Positions 1 through 9,836 of a stretch of 64,000 nt of DNA are shown here, piece by piece (position 1 is the first letter of the stretch; every line of letters begins with the position of its first letter). A program made the translations under genes and the position numbers. The notes beneath the pieces were generated by a model. It made no database searches. It saw only the letters and a list, made by a program, of their open reading frames with translations, and was not told where the DNA came from. This DNA is from Thermococcus stetteri (GTDB lineage Archaea; Methanobacteriota_B; Thermococci; Thermococcales; Thermococcaceae). The stretch lies in NCBI RefSeq assembly GCF_017873335.1, contig NZ_JAGGKB010000001.1:310001-374000 (forward strand). Reading direction: 5' to 3'.

Positions 1-393
1 GTCGGCCAGGCGAGACCGGCTCAGAAGGTGAGGATTGAAGAGCTTGGAATAGTGCTGGTGAACGTCCACATGGGGCTGAGCGAGGAGGAGCGTGCGATGC
101 AGGCGGAAGAACTCCTGAGCTTCGCCGAAAGCGAACCGGTAGCGCAGATAATCTTGGGCGATACAAATGCGGAGCCGGAGGAGAGGGCCATAGGGATACT
201 AACCAGGGACTACCGGGACGCCTTTGAGAAGAGGCCGCCGTACACCTTCAACTGGGGAGGAATAGACGTCGAGAACATTGACTACATTCTCCTGAAGAAG
301 GACTGGCCTGCGAAGGTGAAGAACTACGGCTGCCTCTGCGACGTTGAGGTCTCGGACCACAGGCCAGTGTGGGCGCTGATAGAACTTCCGTGA
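1..393 (+). CDS. Endonuclease/exonuclease/phosphatase family protein, C-terminal part
   Basis: The reading frame is open from the first base, so the N-terminus lies before the window. The visible 130 residues end with two hallmarks of the EEP (DNase I-like) fold: a GDTNAEP segment, where Asp and Asn bind metal and phosphate, and a terminal SDHRPVWA segment, where Asp-His is the catalytic pair. The family hydrolyses phosphodiester or phosphomonoester bonds in nucleic acids, lipids or signalling molecules; the substrate cannot be read from this fragment. The short length of the C-terminal half is typical of compact archaeal EEP proteins. kptA follows 31 bases downstream under its own promoter. 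Confidence 0.85.
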   Translation, partial: VGQARPAQKVRIEELGIVLVNVHMGLSEEERAMQAEELLSFAESEPVAQIILGDTNAEPEERAIGILTRDYRDAFEKRPPYTFNWGGIDVENIDYILLKKDWPAKVKNYGCLCDVEVSDHRPVWALIELP

Positions 394-404
394 GGTTTTT
401 AGCT
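394..404 (+). promoter_or_regulatory. TATA-like element for kptA
   Basis: A GGTTTTTAGC element sits about 25 bases before the kptA ATG and no Shine-Dalgarno sequence precedes that ATG. This spacing predicts a leaderless or nearly leaderless kptA transcript. Inference from spacing only. Confidence 0.45.
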
Positions 405-424
405 CTTCTTCACAATTTTTTCAC

Positions 425-967
425 ATGAAGCCTGAGAGGAAGCGGGTAAGCAAACTAATGGCGTACATTCTGCGACATTCTCCTGAAGAGTTCGGTCTCC
501 GGCCGGACGTTGAGGGGTTCGTTTCTCTCGGCGAGCTTGTCAATGCACTGAAAACCGTTTATCCCAAGGTCACTGAAGAATTAGTTCGTGAAATCGTCGA
601 GAACGATCCGAAGGGCCGCTACGAAATCCGTGGAGACAGAATAAGGGCCCGCTACGGCCACAGCTTTCCCGTCAGCCTGGATCACGAGGAGGACACGGAA
701 AGCCGCTTTCTGTACCACGGTACCCCTCGAAGGAATCTGCCCTCGATTTTGAGGGAAGGATTGAAGCCCATGATGAGGCAGTACGTTCACCTAAGCACTG
801 ACAAGACTGAAGCCCTGGAAACTGGAAGGCGGCACGGGAGGGACGTAGTCCTACTGGTGATAGACGCAGAATGCCTGAGGAAGAGGGGCCTTAAGATATA
901 CAGGGCCGGAAGGAACGTGAGAATAGTTGAGAGGGTACCGCCGGAGTGCATAACCCTAGCGGTTTAG
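425..967 (+). CDS. kptA: RNA 2'-phosphotransferase, Tpt1/KptA family
   Basis: A 180-aa protein of normal KptA length. The family transfers a 2'-phosphate from RNA to NAD, giving ADP-ribose 1'',2''-cyclic phosphate; in eukaryotes this finishes tRNA splicing, while the archaeal role is less clear. The N-terminal winged-helix lobe holds the [12 protein letters not shown] segment (Arg-His of the active-site quartet), and the C-terminal ADP-ribosyl-transferase-like lobe holds YHGT and VHLS segments and basic residues for NAD and RNA phosphate. The ATG at 425 is chosen because the protein aligns in length with the family and a TATA-like box lies 25 bases upstream. There is no RBS, so translation is probably leaderless. 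The gene ends at a TAG overlapped by the 3' end of an antisense guide RNA. Confidence 0.93.
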   Translation: MKPERKRVSKLMAYILRHSPEEFGLRPDVEGFVSLGELVNALKTVYPKVTEELVREIVENDPKGRYEIRGDRIRARYGHSFPVSLDHEEDTESRFLYHGTPRRNLPSILREGLKPMMRQYVHLSTDKTEALETGRRHGRDVVLLVIDAECLRKRGLKIYRAGRNVRIVERVPPECITLAV

Positions 968-1022
968 GTCAGCCCATGCGAGTTTCCTCACCGTTCGGAC
1001 GAAACTTCCCTCATCATCCCGA
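966..1022 (-). ncRNA. Box C/D guide sRNA (candidate 1)
   Basis: Read on the minus strand, the gap between kptA and the next gene has the geometry of an archaeal C/D RNA: box C ATGATGA (1017-1011), 12-nt guide (1010-999), D' CCGA (998-995), 3-nt spacer, C' GTGAGGA (991-985), 12-nt guide (984-973), box D CTGA (972-969). GG before box C can pair with CC after box D. A minus-strand TATA-like GCTTTTTAAC near 1041-1049 places the start of transcription at about 1020, which fits. Such RNAs bind L7Ae, Nop5 and fibrillarin and direct 2'-O-methylation of the nucleotide paired 5 nt upstream of D or D'. Targets were not determined. Confidence 0.8.
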
Positions 1023-1049
1023 GGAGAATAGAAGAGGGAGGTTAAAAAG

Positions 1050-1407
1050 CTAAGCCCTATCCACCGACAGGACAACGACGATGTCGCGGTAGAAGGACTT
1101 TATCGCCTTGAGGTGCTTCTCCTCGACTCTACCTGCCACGGCAACGTAGTTGTAGTACTTCTCCAACTTGTCGAGCAACCACTGGAGCTCCTCCTTGGCC
1201 CGTGGACTGAAGCCATTGCCCAAAAGCTTGCCCCTCAGAAACGGCATGACTTCCGATGGACGGCCGAGCGCGGCCCAGAAGAGACCTTCCTTTAGGATTT
1301 CAAACAGGAGTTCTTCGGAACCGGCCCTAACGGACGGTTTCTCCCTCCCCCCTTCCAAGCTTTCCGGGGACCTTCCTTACGATTTCGCCTGCACCAACCA
1401 TGGACAT
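1050..1407 (-). pseudogene. Hypothetical protein, probably frameshifted near its start
   Basis: I do not recognise this family. The frame ending at 1050 gives about 100 residues with charged helices (for example LQWLLDKLEKYYNYVAV) but can only start at a TTG (1358). A second frame, starting at ATG 1407 or 1401 behind GGTGAT-like bases, runs MVGAGEIVRKVPGKLGRG and then hits a stop. The frames join smoothly if one base is removed from the C6 run at 1347-1352 (plus-strand numbering), giving an intact protein of about 115-118 aa. Either the run is miscalled or the gene is a recent pseudogene. It lies head-on to kptA with the guide RNA between. Confidence 0.55.
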
Positions 1408-1538
1408 CACCGCGCCAAAATAGACCTTGGAGTATTTGGCTTTTTCGGAAGAGGAACTGGAGATGTGGCAAAATTTGAGTAAAAAAGGGAAGAACTTTTG
1501 GATATATGCCAGCCTGAGGCTTAATCCCTGACGTTATG

Positions 1539-1616
1539 TCATGCAATGAGCAGGATGCCAATGACCGCCAAGATGGGGGCAGCGTAGGAGAGTGCTATCA
1601 TGAGCTTCCTCTTCAT
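1539..1616 (-). CDS. 25-aa single-membrane-span micropeptide
   Basis: A short frame, too short for usual gene calling, encodes M-K-R-K-L followed by one hydrophobic helix (roughly residues 5-25) with no soluble domain. Support comes from its signals: GGTGA sits just upstream of the ATG and a good TATA box (about 1647-1654, minus strand) lies about 25 bases before the expected transcript start. The peptide would insert with its basic N-terminus inside the cell. Function unknown; small membrane peptides often modulate a partner membrane protein. It is divergent from nadB. The alternative is chance, since hydrophobic short frames are common. Confidence 0.5.
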   Translation of the reverse strand: MKRKLMIALSYAAPILAVIGILLIA

Positions 1617-1646
1617 GGGATCACCGTGCACGGATGTATGCATCCG

Positions 1647-1657
1647 TTTAAAAGCTT
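1647..1657 (-). promoter_or_regulatory. Promoter of the 25-aa micropeptide
   Basis: On the minus strand GTAAAGCTTTTAAACGG gives a purine-rich BRE followed by a CTTTTAAA TATA box. The predicted transcript start is near 1625, leaving a leader of under 15 bases with a GGTGA ribosome binding site. Confidence 0.55.
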
Positions 1658-1756
1658 TACGTTTGTAAAATCAATGGTCGTTGACCCAACGGTTTGATTC
1701 CCGTCCTTTCCAAGACGTTTTTAAGCTGGCACCCAAACTCGATTCAGGTGAGAGCA

Positions 1757-3157
1757 ATGGCCTCGATTGGAACCATCGGCGGCGGCATCGCGGGGCTTAC
1801 TGCCGCGCTTTCCCTAGCGGAGCGCGGTTACGAGACAACACTCATCCACACGGGGATAAAGATAACCAACTCATACTTGGCCCAAGCGGGTATTGCCCTC
1901 CCCGTCCTCGAAGGCGATTCCATTACTGCTCACGTGGTGGATACAATAAGGGCTGGCAAATACATCAACGATAAAGAGACGGTCTGGAACGTGATATCCA
2001 AAGCCAGTGAGGCCTATGACTTCCTTCTCTCCCTGGGCGTGAAGTTTGAGGCCAACGAGACAGAAGGTGGCCACTCGTTTCCGCGGGTCTTCACAATAAA
2101 GAACGAAACCGGAAAACACCTTACCAAGATACTCTACCTCCACGCAAAGGAGAGGGGAGTTAACTTCATCAAAGGCGAAGCTGAAGAGCTGGCAGTTAAG
2201 CACGGAAAAGCCTACGGGGTCTTTGTGAACGGCGAGTTCCTGAAGTTCGACGCGACGATTATAGCCTCCGGCGGGTTCACTGGGCTTTTCAAATACACAG
2301 CAGGTTCGCCGACGAATCTCGGAACGCTCATCGGGGATGCCATAATGAAAGGCGCTTTTGCAAGAGACCTCGAGTTTGTCCAGTTCCACCCGACTGGGTT
2401 CATTGGGAAAGACGGGGTTAAACTTATCAGCGAGGCTGTGAGGGGAGCGGGTGCGAGGCTCGTAACCGAGGATGGAAAGCGCTTCGTAAACGAGCTTTCC
2501 ACGAGGGATATAGTGGCGAGGGCAATCTACCTCCAGATGAAGGCGGGGAAGAAGGTTTTTCTAGATGCAACCGGAATAGCGGACTTCAAGAAGAGGTTTC
2601 CACAGATCTACGCCTTCCTTAAAAAGGAAGGACTAGATCCATCCAAGGACTTGATACCCATTGCGCCGATAGCCCACTACACGATAGGCGGAATAGCGGT
2701 GGACGCATGGTACAGAACGGGGATTAAAAACCTCTACGCAGTAGGCGAAGCCGCGAGCAACGGCTTCCACGGGGCGAACAGGCTCGCCAGCAACTCCCTG
2801 CTGGAGTGCGTTGTCTCTGGCCTTGAGGTTGCCAGGACGATAACGAGGGACAAACCAAAGGTCAGGGAGGTGAAGGAGCCTCCTTACCACGGCTACGAGA
2901 CTGGGGACGTTGAGTCCATCAAGGAGGTTCTCTGGGAGCATGCGGGCATAGTAAGGAACGCAAAGATCCTCAAAGAGGGCTTAAAAAAGCTGGACGGCGT
3001 TGAAGCCGATCCAAGACTCAAACTCCTGGCCAGGGGCGTTCTTGAGTGCGCCCTAGCGAGGGAAGAGAGCCGTGGTGCCCACTACCGCGAGGACTTTCCG
3101 GCTATGAGAAAGGAGTTCGAGAGGTCAAGCTTCTTCGACGGAAAGTGTCGCCTTTAA
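1757..3157 (+). CDS. nadB: L-aspartate oxidase
   Basis: A 466-aa flavoprotein that oxidises L-aspartate to iminoaspartate, the first step of de novo NAD synthesis, in the cytoplasm. The N-terminus has the dinucleotide (FAD) fingerprint GGGIAGLTAA at residues 8-17. Family motifs follow: FHPTGF and AVRGAGAR in the substrate-capping region, an ASNGFHGANRLASNSLLE block, and near the C-terminus the SRGAHYREDFP signature seen in fumarate reductase/aspartate oxidase proteins. The start is set at ATG 1757 because GGTGAG lies 4 bases upstream; longer starts lack a signal. A TATA-like GTTTTTAAG near 1717-1726 could drive it. nadA follows after 62 bases. No nadC is present next to the pair. Confidence 0.95.
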   Translation: MASIGTIGGGIAGLTAALSLAERGYETTLIHTGIKITNSYLAQAGIALPVLEGDSITAHVVDTIRAGKYINDKETVWNVISKASEAYDFLLSLGVKFEANETEGGHSFPRVFTIKNETGKHLTKILYLHAKERGVNFIKGEAEELAVKHGKAYGVFVNGEFLKFDATIIASGGFTGLFKYTAGSPTNLGTLIGDAIMKGAFARDLEFVQFHPTGFIGKDGVKLISEAVRGAGARLVTEDGKRFVNELSTRDIVARAIYLQMKAGKKVFLDATGIADFKKRFPQIYAFLKKEGLDPSKDLIPIAPIAHYTIGGIAVDAWYRTGIKNLYAVGEAASNGFHGANRLASNSLLECVVSGLEVARTITRDKPKVREVKEPPYHGYETGDVESIKEVLWEHAGIVRNAKILKEGLKKLDGVEADPRLKLLARGVLECALAREESRGAHYREDFPAMRKEFERSSFFDGKCRL

Positions 3158-3172
3158 CCAAAGGTGTCCAAA

Positions 3173-3183
3173 AACCCTTTTAA
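3173..3183 (+). promoter_or_regulatory. TATA-like element for nadA
   Basis: ACCCTTTTAATG lies between nadB and nadA, about 40 bases upstream of the nadA ATG, so nadA may have its own promoter besides any read-through from nadB. Confidence 0.4.
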
Positions 3184-3219
3184 TGTTCTTTTCTATGGCC
3201 CCTACATAGAGGTGAGAAA

Positions 3220-4128
3220 ATGGAGATAGAGAAGCTAATCGAGGAGATAAACCGACTGAAGGAGGAGAGAAACGCGATAATCATGGCTCACAACTACCAG
3301 CTACCGGAGATACAGGACATAGCGGACTTCCTTGGCGACAGCCTTGAGCTGGCGAGGAAGGCCGTAAACGTTGATGCCGACGTTATAGTCTTCGCGGGCG
3401 TTGATTTCATGGCAGAGACAGCGAAGATACTTAACCCGGAGAAGACAGTCCTCCTGCCAACGAGAAGGGCCACCTGCGCCATGGCCAACATGCTCACAAT
3501 AAAACACATCGTTGAAGCCAAGAAAAAGTATCCAGACGCTCCGGTTGTTCTCTACGTCAACAGCTCTGCAGAGGCGAAGGCCTATGCCGATGTTACGGTT
3601 ACTTCAGCCAACGCCGCCAAAATCGTTGGGAAACTTGACTCCGACGTGGTCATCTTCGGCCCGGACAAGAACCTTGCCCACCACGTTGCCAAGGTTACTG
3701 GCAAGAAAGTCATCCCAGTTCCTCCAAACGGCCACTGCTACGTCCACAGGAAGTTCACGCTGGAAGACGTTGAAAGGGCGAGGAAGCTTTATCCAAACGC
3801 AAAGCTCATGGTTCATCCCGAGTGCGAACCGGAAGTGCAGGAGCAGGCAGACATAATTGTCTCCACCGGCGGGATGATAAAGAGGGCCTGCGAGCACGAC
3901 GAGTGGGTGGTCTTCACTGAGAGGGAGATGACGTACAGGCTGAGCAAGCTCTATCCAAACAAGAAGTTCTATCCTGCAAGGAATGACGCCACATGCATTG
4001 GGATGAAAGCGATAACGCTCCAGCACATCTACGAATCCCTAAGGGACATGAAGTATCAGATAGAGGTGCCGGCAGAGATTGCAGAGAGGGCGAGGAAAGC
4101 TATAGAGAGAATGCTGGAGATGAGCTGA
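3220..4128 (+). CDS. nadA: Quinolinate synthase A
   Basis: A 302-aa 4Fe-4S enzyme that condenses iminoaspartate with dihydroxyacetone phosphate to quinolinate, using the product of nadB. The protein has the three-fold pseudosymmetry expected of NadA, and the three cluster cysteines are visible as TCAMAN (Cys86), GHCYVH (Cys173) and ATCIGM (Cys259). Their spacing (87 and 86 residues) matches that known for Pyrococcus and Thermotoga Nad[19 protein letters not shown] near the N-terminus is the conserved substrate-binding segment. GAGGTG lies 6 bases before the ATG. Oxygen-sensitive cluster chemistry suits an anaerobe. Confidence 0.97.
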   Translation: MEIEKLIEEINRLKEERNAIIMAHNYQLPEIQDIADFLGDSLELARKAVNVDADVIVFAGVDFMAETAKILNPEKTVLLPTRRATCAMANMLTIKHIVEAKKKYPDAPVVLYVNSSAEAKAYADVTVTSANAAKIVGKLDSDVVIFGPDKNLAHHVAKVTGKKVIPVPPNGHCYVHRKFTLEDVERARKLYPNAKLMVHPECEPEVQEQADIIVSTGGMIKRACEHDEWVVFTEREMTYRLSKLYPNKKFYPARNDATCIGMKAITLQHIYESLRDMKYQIEVPAEIAERARKAIERMLEMS

Positions 4129-4147
4129 GGAATAAAAGTCAAAAAGG

Positions 4148-5745
4148 CTAACGCCTCCTTCTCGCAACCAGGGGAGGGAGTGCAAAGAGAACAAATGCAG
4201 CCGGCCCGCAAGTTCCCTTCTTTCCCTTTTCAGTTATTCCAGTCGGCTTTTCTTGGGAGGAGGTGCTCGAAGAAGAACGGGAGGATACAGACGTTACCGT
4301 CACGGTTCCTGTGGTGGAGCCCTGGGTCGTAGTTGTTGTGAGCTGACCAGACGAAGTAGAGGTTGGGATTGTCGGGGAGCTCCCCTCTGAACAGGCTTTG
4401 CCGACGATGACGTTGATGTCCTCTGTGGAGACCTCAACGTTATTAAACTCATCTATCCTCGGCGTGTCGGTCTTCGGGGCGCCGAGGGTCTTGAAGGCGA
4501 GGTCGAGGGCTTTGACCTCAAGCTCCGGCCTGTCTGCAGTGCAGGCGAAGGGACGGATCCGTCCTTCCCAAGGGCGAGCGAGACGATTGCCCTCTTCTTG
4601 TAGACGTTCCTGAAGTAGAAGACGTGGACATAGTCCCCAACCGCAATTCCACCCAGCCTATCGTCCAGCAGTGAGTCCCCAAGGAGTGCCTGCCACTTCA
4701 GCTTCCCGCTTCCGTCAAAGGAGAGAACCCAGACGTGCCTGTTGTAGTCCTTCCCTTCTTGGAGGGTCGCCCCGGCGTAGCCGAGGACGTATATCGAGCC
4801 GCCGGAGACGAGCTGGACGAACTTCTCGCCGGAATTGGGGAACTTCTCAGCCCAGATCAGCTCCCCGTCCGTGGAGAGCGCTATGAGGAATGGCTCGTAG
4901 AGTTTGGGCTTTACCGCCCCAGTCAGGTACACTCTGTTCCCATCGCGGGCAAGATCTGTGAGGATGTAGTAGTATGTGGAAACGTCTACGCGGAGTCCCT
5001 TTATCACGTTCCCGTTTTCACTGATCTAGTAAAGGGTGAGCTTCTTCCAGGCGACAAGAAGGAGAACCTGCCCGTTTCCAAGGGGTTCAATGCCCACTGG
5101 TCTCATCGGCGGCGTGTAGGCTCCATAGACTCTCGCACACTCAAGCTTTCCGTCCGGAGAGAGCTTCATTAGAACCGACGCATCCCCTGAGGATGAGAAC
5201 CAGCCTATAGTCTCTGCCAGGACATAGATGCCATCTTCTGTAACGGCAGCGTCAACTGGGATCAGTTCTCTTGTCAGGTACTTGTCGTAGGTCTTCTTGT
5301 ACTGCCACGCCCTGTAGTATCTTGCCCACAGAACCTCTCCTCCAGGGGTTATTTTGAAGACAACGGTTCCGGAGAACGCTGTAGCATCTAAACGGCTCAC
5401 TCTGAAAAATCCAATAATATTCCCATCTAGGCACTTTCTGAGAATCAGACCGCTGTTTTTCAGGAGGGATTGTGGCTTCAGCTCCGTTCCGTTGACCTTG
5501 AACGTTAACTTCTTGACCCACACGAGATCGCCAGTTGAGGGGTCGAATGACATGACGTAGAAGAACTTTGATGAGAAACCCACATCATAGACACCGGGTA
5601 GGTAGATACCACCATCCGTAATTAGGGGGTGCCCAAGGTATACGAAATCGGAGTCCTGTATGTTATATGTTCTCGCCCATTCATCCGCTACAGCCAGTGG
5701 AGTGACCAGAAGGAGGAGAAACAGCCCAAAAATTGCACTCCTCAT
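4148..5745 (-). pseudogene. CGP-CTERM surface protein, interrupted by an in-frame TAG and a frameshift
   Basis: Three pieces form one protein of about 530 aa. Residues 1-20 are a signal peptide (MRSAIFGLFLLLLVTPLAVA). The body has repeated beta-strand blocks of the type GGIYLPG, VFKITPGGEVLWARYY, MKLSPDGKLECARVYG and LSFDGSGKLKWQALLG, suggesting a beta-propeller-like secreted domain. A Ser/Thr-rich stalk follows, then CGP, a hydrophobic stretch and a terminal RRRR: the CGP-CTERM sorting signal of Thermococcales. An in-frame TAG lies at 5028-5026. A one-base shift near 4559-4560 is repaired if CC is read as CCC on the plus strand; this restores the stalk and anchor exactly. A TATA-like box near 5780 and AAGGTG precede the ATG. 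Either a recent pseudogene or a sequence fault. Confidence 0.8.
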
Positions 5746-5911
5746 GCACAGTCACACCTTAATTAGGATAGTCCTCAGGCCTTAAATAGGTTGATTTAAA
5801 GGAGCATTTAATCGAGTAGAAAAACGAAGAGCCACTTAGAAAAAAACTCGAGATTAAGGAACAAAGCTATCAAATAGTTAGTCACGAAATGCCTATAAAC
5901 CCCAGCGATGA

Positions 5912-6907
<996 letters not shown>

Positions 6908-6951
6908 AGCTGTTCTCCCTCTTCTTTTCAGTTCAACGGTATGGCTTAAAA

Positions 6952-6972
6952 GGAGTATGCCTTTTATACTCC
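6952..6972. promoter_or_regulatory. Perfect inverted repeat in the nop5 promoter/leader
   Basis: GGAGTAT (6952-6958) and ATACTCC (6966-6972) form a perfect 7-bp inverted repeat around a 7-base loop. It directly follows a TATA-like GCTTAAAAG (6944-6952) and lies 25 bases before nop5. It could be a repressor site or an RNA hairpin at the 5' end of the nop5-flpA mRNA. Confidence 0.55.
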
Positions 6973-6997
6973 AGGCGACAAAACCCCAGAGGTGGTA

Positions 6998-8281
6998 ATG
7001 ATGAAAGCTTACATATCTGAGAACGTCAGAGGCATCTACGCCTTTGACGAGAGCGGGAAGCTCATAGGGAGCAAACCCTTCAGCGGGAAGCCCGAGGTGA
7101 GCCTCGACAGGCTCCTCAAAGGCGAGCCGAGCGACGAGCTCATAGAGTTCCTTGACGAGCTTGGAAACGAAGGCTACACCGAGTTCGTGGTCGAGGACTC
7201 CGAACTTAGCAGGAACCTCAAGGAGCTCGGCTACAACGCAACTGCCGAGTTCCCGAACATAGCCGGTGAAAAGCTCCGCTCAAGCCCTGAGGAGTTCCTG
7301 GGAGAGAACTGGTTCGATGAGTACTTCAGCGTTGGCGTTGCCTTGACCAGGCTCCGCATACAGGAGCAGAGCGGGGCAAGGGACAAGATGATCATCCAGG
7401 CCATTGAAGCCCTCGACGACATTGACAAGGTCATAAACCTCCTCGTTTCTCGCCTTAGGGAGTGGTACGGCCTCCACTTCCCGGAGCTCGATGAACTCCT
7501 TCCGAAGCACCCACAGTACGTTGCGTTCGTCAAGGAGATCGGCCCGAGAGAAAACGCCACCAGGGAGAGGCTTGAGAAGCTCGGCTTCTCCGAGGGTAAG
7601 ATGGAAAAAATCCTCGAAGCGGCCGAGAAGTCCATGGGCGCTCCGCTGGGCAAGTTCGACAGCGCTATAATCCAGAAGTTGGCCAGCGAGATAAGCGACC
7701 TCTACAAGCTGAGGGAGCAGATAGAGGACTACCTCGAAACTGCCATGGACGAAGTTGCTCCGAACCTCAAGGCTCTCGTCGGAGCGAAGCTTGCTGCCAG
7801 GCTCATGAGCCTCGCAGGTGGGTTGAAGGAGCTCGCAATGATGCCGGCCTCAACAATACAGGTTCTTGGCGCGGAAAAGGCGCTCTTCAGGCACCTCAGG
7901 AGCGGTGCCAAACCGCCCAAGCACGGTGTCATCTTCCAGTATCCAGCAATAAACCGCTCGCCGTGGTGGCAGAGGGGTAAGATAGCTCGCGCTCTGGCAG
8001 GAAAGCTCGCGATAGCTACCAGGGTGGACTACTTCTCCGGCGAATACATAGGTGAGGAGCTGAAGAAGGAGCTCGAGCAGAGGATTCAGGAAATCAAGGA
8101 GAAGTACCCGAACCCGCCGAAGAGGAAGGCCAGGCCCGAGAAGAAAAAGAAGGAAAAGAAGAAGTTCAAGGGCAAAGGCAAAGGAAAACCCGAGAAGGGC
8201 AAGGGCTTCGGCGGAAAGAGGGAAGGAGAGGGCAAGAAGGACAAGAAGAAAAAGAAGAAGGGTAAGGGCGGTAAGAGGTGA
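6998..8281 (+). CDS. nop5: C/D box RNP core protein Nop5 (Nop56/58)
   Basis: A 427-aa scaffold protein of the archaeal box C/D RNP. It binds L7Ae-RNA and fibrillarin, and two copies dimerise through a coiled coil. The N-terminal fibrillarin-binding domain (about 1-120), the coiled coil (about 130-240) and the NOP domain (about 250-365) are all present; the NOP block contains [20 protein letters not shown] and [19 protein letters not shown]. The last 60 residues are almost only Lys, Gly and Glu, an RNA-binding tail common in hyperthermophiles. ATG 6998 or 7001 both follow GGTGG. The flpA gene starts 5 bases after the stop, so both subunits are co-expressed. Confidence 0.97.
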   Translation: MMKAYISENVRGIYAFDESGKLIGSKPFSGKPEVSLDRLLKGEPSDELIEFLDELGNEGYTEFVVEDSELSRNLKELGYNATAEFPNIAGEKLRSSPEEFLGENWFDEYFSVGVALTRLRIQEQSGARDKMIIQAIEALDDIDKVINLLVSRLREWYGLHFPELDELLPKHPQYVAFVKEIGPRENATRERLEKLGFSEGKMEKILEAAEKSMGAPLGKFDSAIIQKLASEISDLYKLREQIEDYLETAMDEVAPNLKALVGAKLAARLMSLAGGLKELAMMPASTIQVLGAEKALFRHLRSGAKPPKHGVIFQYPAINRSPWWQRGKIARALAGKLAIATRVDYFSGEYIGEELKKELEQRIQEIKEKYPNPPKRKARPEKKKKEKKKFKGKGKGKPEKGKGFGGKREGEGKKDKKKKKKGKGGKR

Positions 8282-8286
8282 TTGAT

Positions 8287-8967
8287 ATGAAGGTTAAGAA
8301 GCACAGGTTCCCTGGCGTTTACATCGTTATTGACGAGGACGGTAGCGAGAAGATAGCGACCAAGAATCTCGTCCCGGGTCAGAGGGTCTACGGCGAGAGG
8401 GTTATCAAGTTCGAGGGCGAGGAGTACAGGATATGGAACCCGACGAGATCCAAGCTCGGAGCGGCCATACTTAACGGCCTCAAGAACTTCCCGATAAAGC
8501 CAGGCTCAACGGTACTCTACCTCGGCGTCGCGAGCGGAACCACCGCTTCCCACGTCAGCGACATCGTTGGCTGGGAAGGCAAGGTCTTCGGCATCGAGTT
8601 CTCGCCGAGGGTTCTAAGGGAGCTCGTCCCGCTAGTCGAGGAGAGGCGGAACATCGTGCCCATCCTCGGTGATGCCACGAAGCCAGAAGGCTACCGCGCG
8701 CTCGTCCCGAAGGTGGACGTCATCTTCGAGGACGTTGCCCAGCCGACCCAGGCGAAAATCCTGATAGACAACGCCAAGGTTTACCTCAAGAGCGGCGGCT
8801 ACGGCATGATATCAGTTAAGAGCAGAAGCATAGACGTCACCAAGGAGCCGGAGCAGGTCTTCAAGGAAGTGGAAAAGGAGCTTTCAACGTACTTCGAGGT
8901 CGTCGAGAGGCTTTCGCTCGAGCCCTACGAGAAGGACCACGCGCTTTTCGTTGTCAGGAAGCCCTGA
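8287..8967 (+). CDS. flpA: Fibrillarin-like rRNA/tRNA 2'-O-methyltransferase
   Basis: A 226-aa S-adenosylmethionine-dependent methyltransferase, the catalytic subunit of box C/D RNPs. The SAM site is seen as [15 protein letters not shown], followed by the acidic residue in GIEFSPR and the [12 protein letters not shown] segment that lines the active site; Lys in [10 protein letters not shown] belongs to the K-D-K-H set. Archaeal fibrillarins lack the eukaryotic glycine-arginine domain, as here. The start is ATG 8287 because the RBS GGTGAT overlaps the nop5 stop codon and sits 4 bases upstream. At least two well-formed guide RNAs in this window are likely partners of this enzyme. Confidence 0.97.
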   Translation: MKVKKHRFPGVYIVIDEDGSEKIATKNLVPGQRVYGERVIKFEGEEYRIWNPTRSKLGAAILNGLKNFPIKPGSTVLYLGVASGTTASHVSDIVGWEGKVFGIEFSPRVLRELVPLVEERRNIVPILGDATKPEGYRALVPKVDVIFEDVAQPTQAKILIDNAKVYLKSGGYGMISVKSRSIDVTKEPEQVFKEVEKELSTYFEVVERLSLEPYEKDHALFVVRKP

Positions 8968-9012
8968 TTTCTCTTTTTTGGCTTTCTGTCTTCAAATAGG
9001 GGAGAAAAGTAC

Positions 9013-9681
9013 TCAGTCCCTTTTCGGCAGGTGTGGAACGAGCCAGCCCAGGAAGCTGTCCATGCTCCTCGTCTGGATGTAGAGCGTTCCAGTTCCGTAG
9101 AACTCCGCAACGAGCCCTTCTCCGCTGAAGAGAGTGCTCTTAAGCCTGCCGACGCGTCTCACGTTGAAGTCAAGTCCCTCGCTGAAGGCCACTATATGGC
9201 CGGTGTCTATAATAAAGCGCTCGTTGTGGAGCTCCTTCTTGTATATTGCGCCGAAGCTCGAGAGGAAGACGGTTCCCCTTCCAGTCATCTTGAGAAGGAA
9301 CAGCCCTTCCCTTCCAAAGAAGGTCTTGGCGCCGCCCCACTTCGTGTCGATGTCAACGTCCCCATAGCTCGCCAGGAAGGCACCGCTCTGGGCGTAGAGG
9401 GTGCCGTTCAGTTCAAAAGCCTCTACGTCGCCGGAATAAGCCGGGGCAAGACCGAGACTTCCTGGACCGTCCTCAGCCCGGAAGGTGTTTATGAAGAAAC
9501 TTTCACCTCCGAGCATTGAGCGCTTGAGTGCACTGAAAACACCGCCCCTAGCTTTGGTCTCAAGCTTTATCGTCGGACTCATGTGCACCATGGCACCGGC
9601 TTCCGCCTGTATCTCCTCACCGCGGTCGAGCTCAACCTCAAGGAGGGAAAAACTCGGCCTGTGCAGAATCTCATACCTCAC
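9013..9681 (-). CDS. AIM24/TIGR00266 family protein
   Basis: A 222-aa protein of the AIM24 (DUF124) family, built of repeated beta strands with glycine-rich turns. Family features are the early block EAGAMVHMSPTIKLETKARGG, later GLAPAYSGDVEAFELNG, and the central SGAFLASYGDVDIDTKW. Bacterial and archaeal members have no proven biochemical role; yeast AIM24 is mitochondrial. There are no signal peptide or membrane spans, so it should be cytosolic. The gene converges on flpA. A minus-strand TATATAAGG box lies near 9715-9723. The call rests on overall sequence resemblance. Confidence 0.85.
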   Translation of the reverse strand: MRYEILHRPSFSLLEVELDRGEEIQAEAGAMVHMSPTIKLETKARGGVFSALKRSMLGGESFFINTFRAEDGPGSLGLAPAYSGDVEAFELNGTLYAQSGAFLASYGDVDIDTKWGGAKTFFGREGLFLLKMTGRGTVFLSSFGAIYKKELHNERFIIDTGHIVAFSEGLDFNVRRVGRLKSTLFSGEGLVAEFYGTGTLYIQTRSMDSFLGWLVPHLPKRD

Positions 9682-9760
9682 CTAAAACACCTCAGTATCT
9701 CTTGACGGCGGTCCTTATATATCCTTCCTCGTCAATCGTCTAAAATCTCTTTTACTTTTA

Positions 9761-9777
9761 CCGAAAGACTTTTATAA
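9761..9777 (+). promoter_or_regulatory. Promoter of the HMG-CoA synthase operon
   Basis: CCGAAA (BRE, 9761-9766) followed by CTTTTATAAC (9769-9778) is a textbook Thermococcales promoter. The predicted start near 9800 gives a leader of about 35 bases with AAGGTGG before the ATG at 9837. Confidence 0.65.
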
Positions 9778-9836
9778 CTTCCCCCCAACCCCATGCGAAT
9801 TAAAATTAAGTTCAACACATTCTAAGGTGGTGCCCA

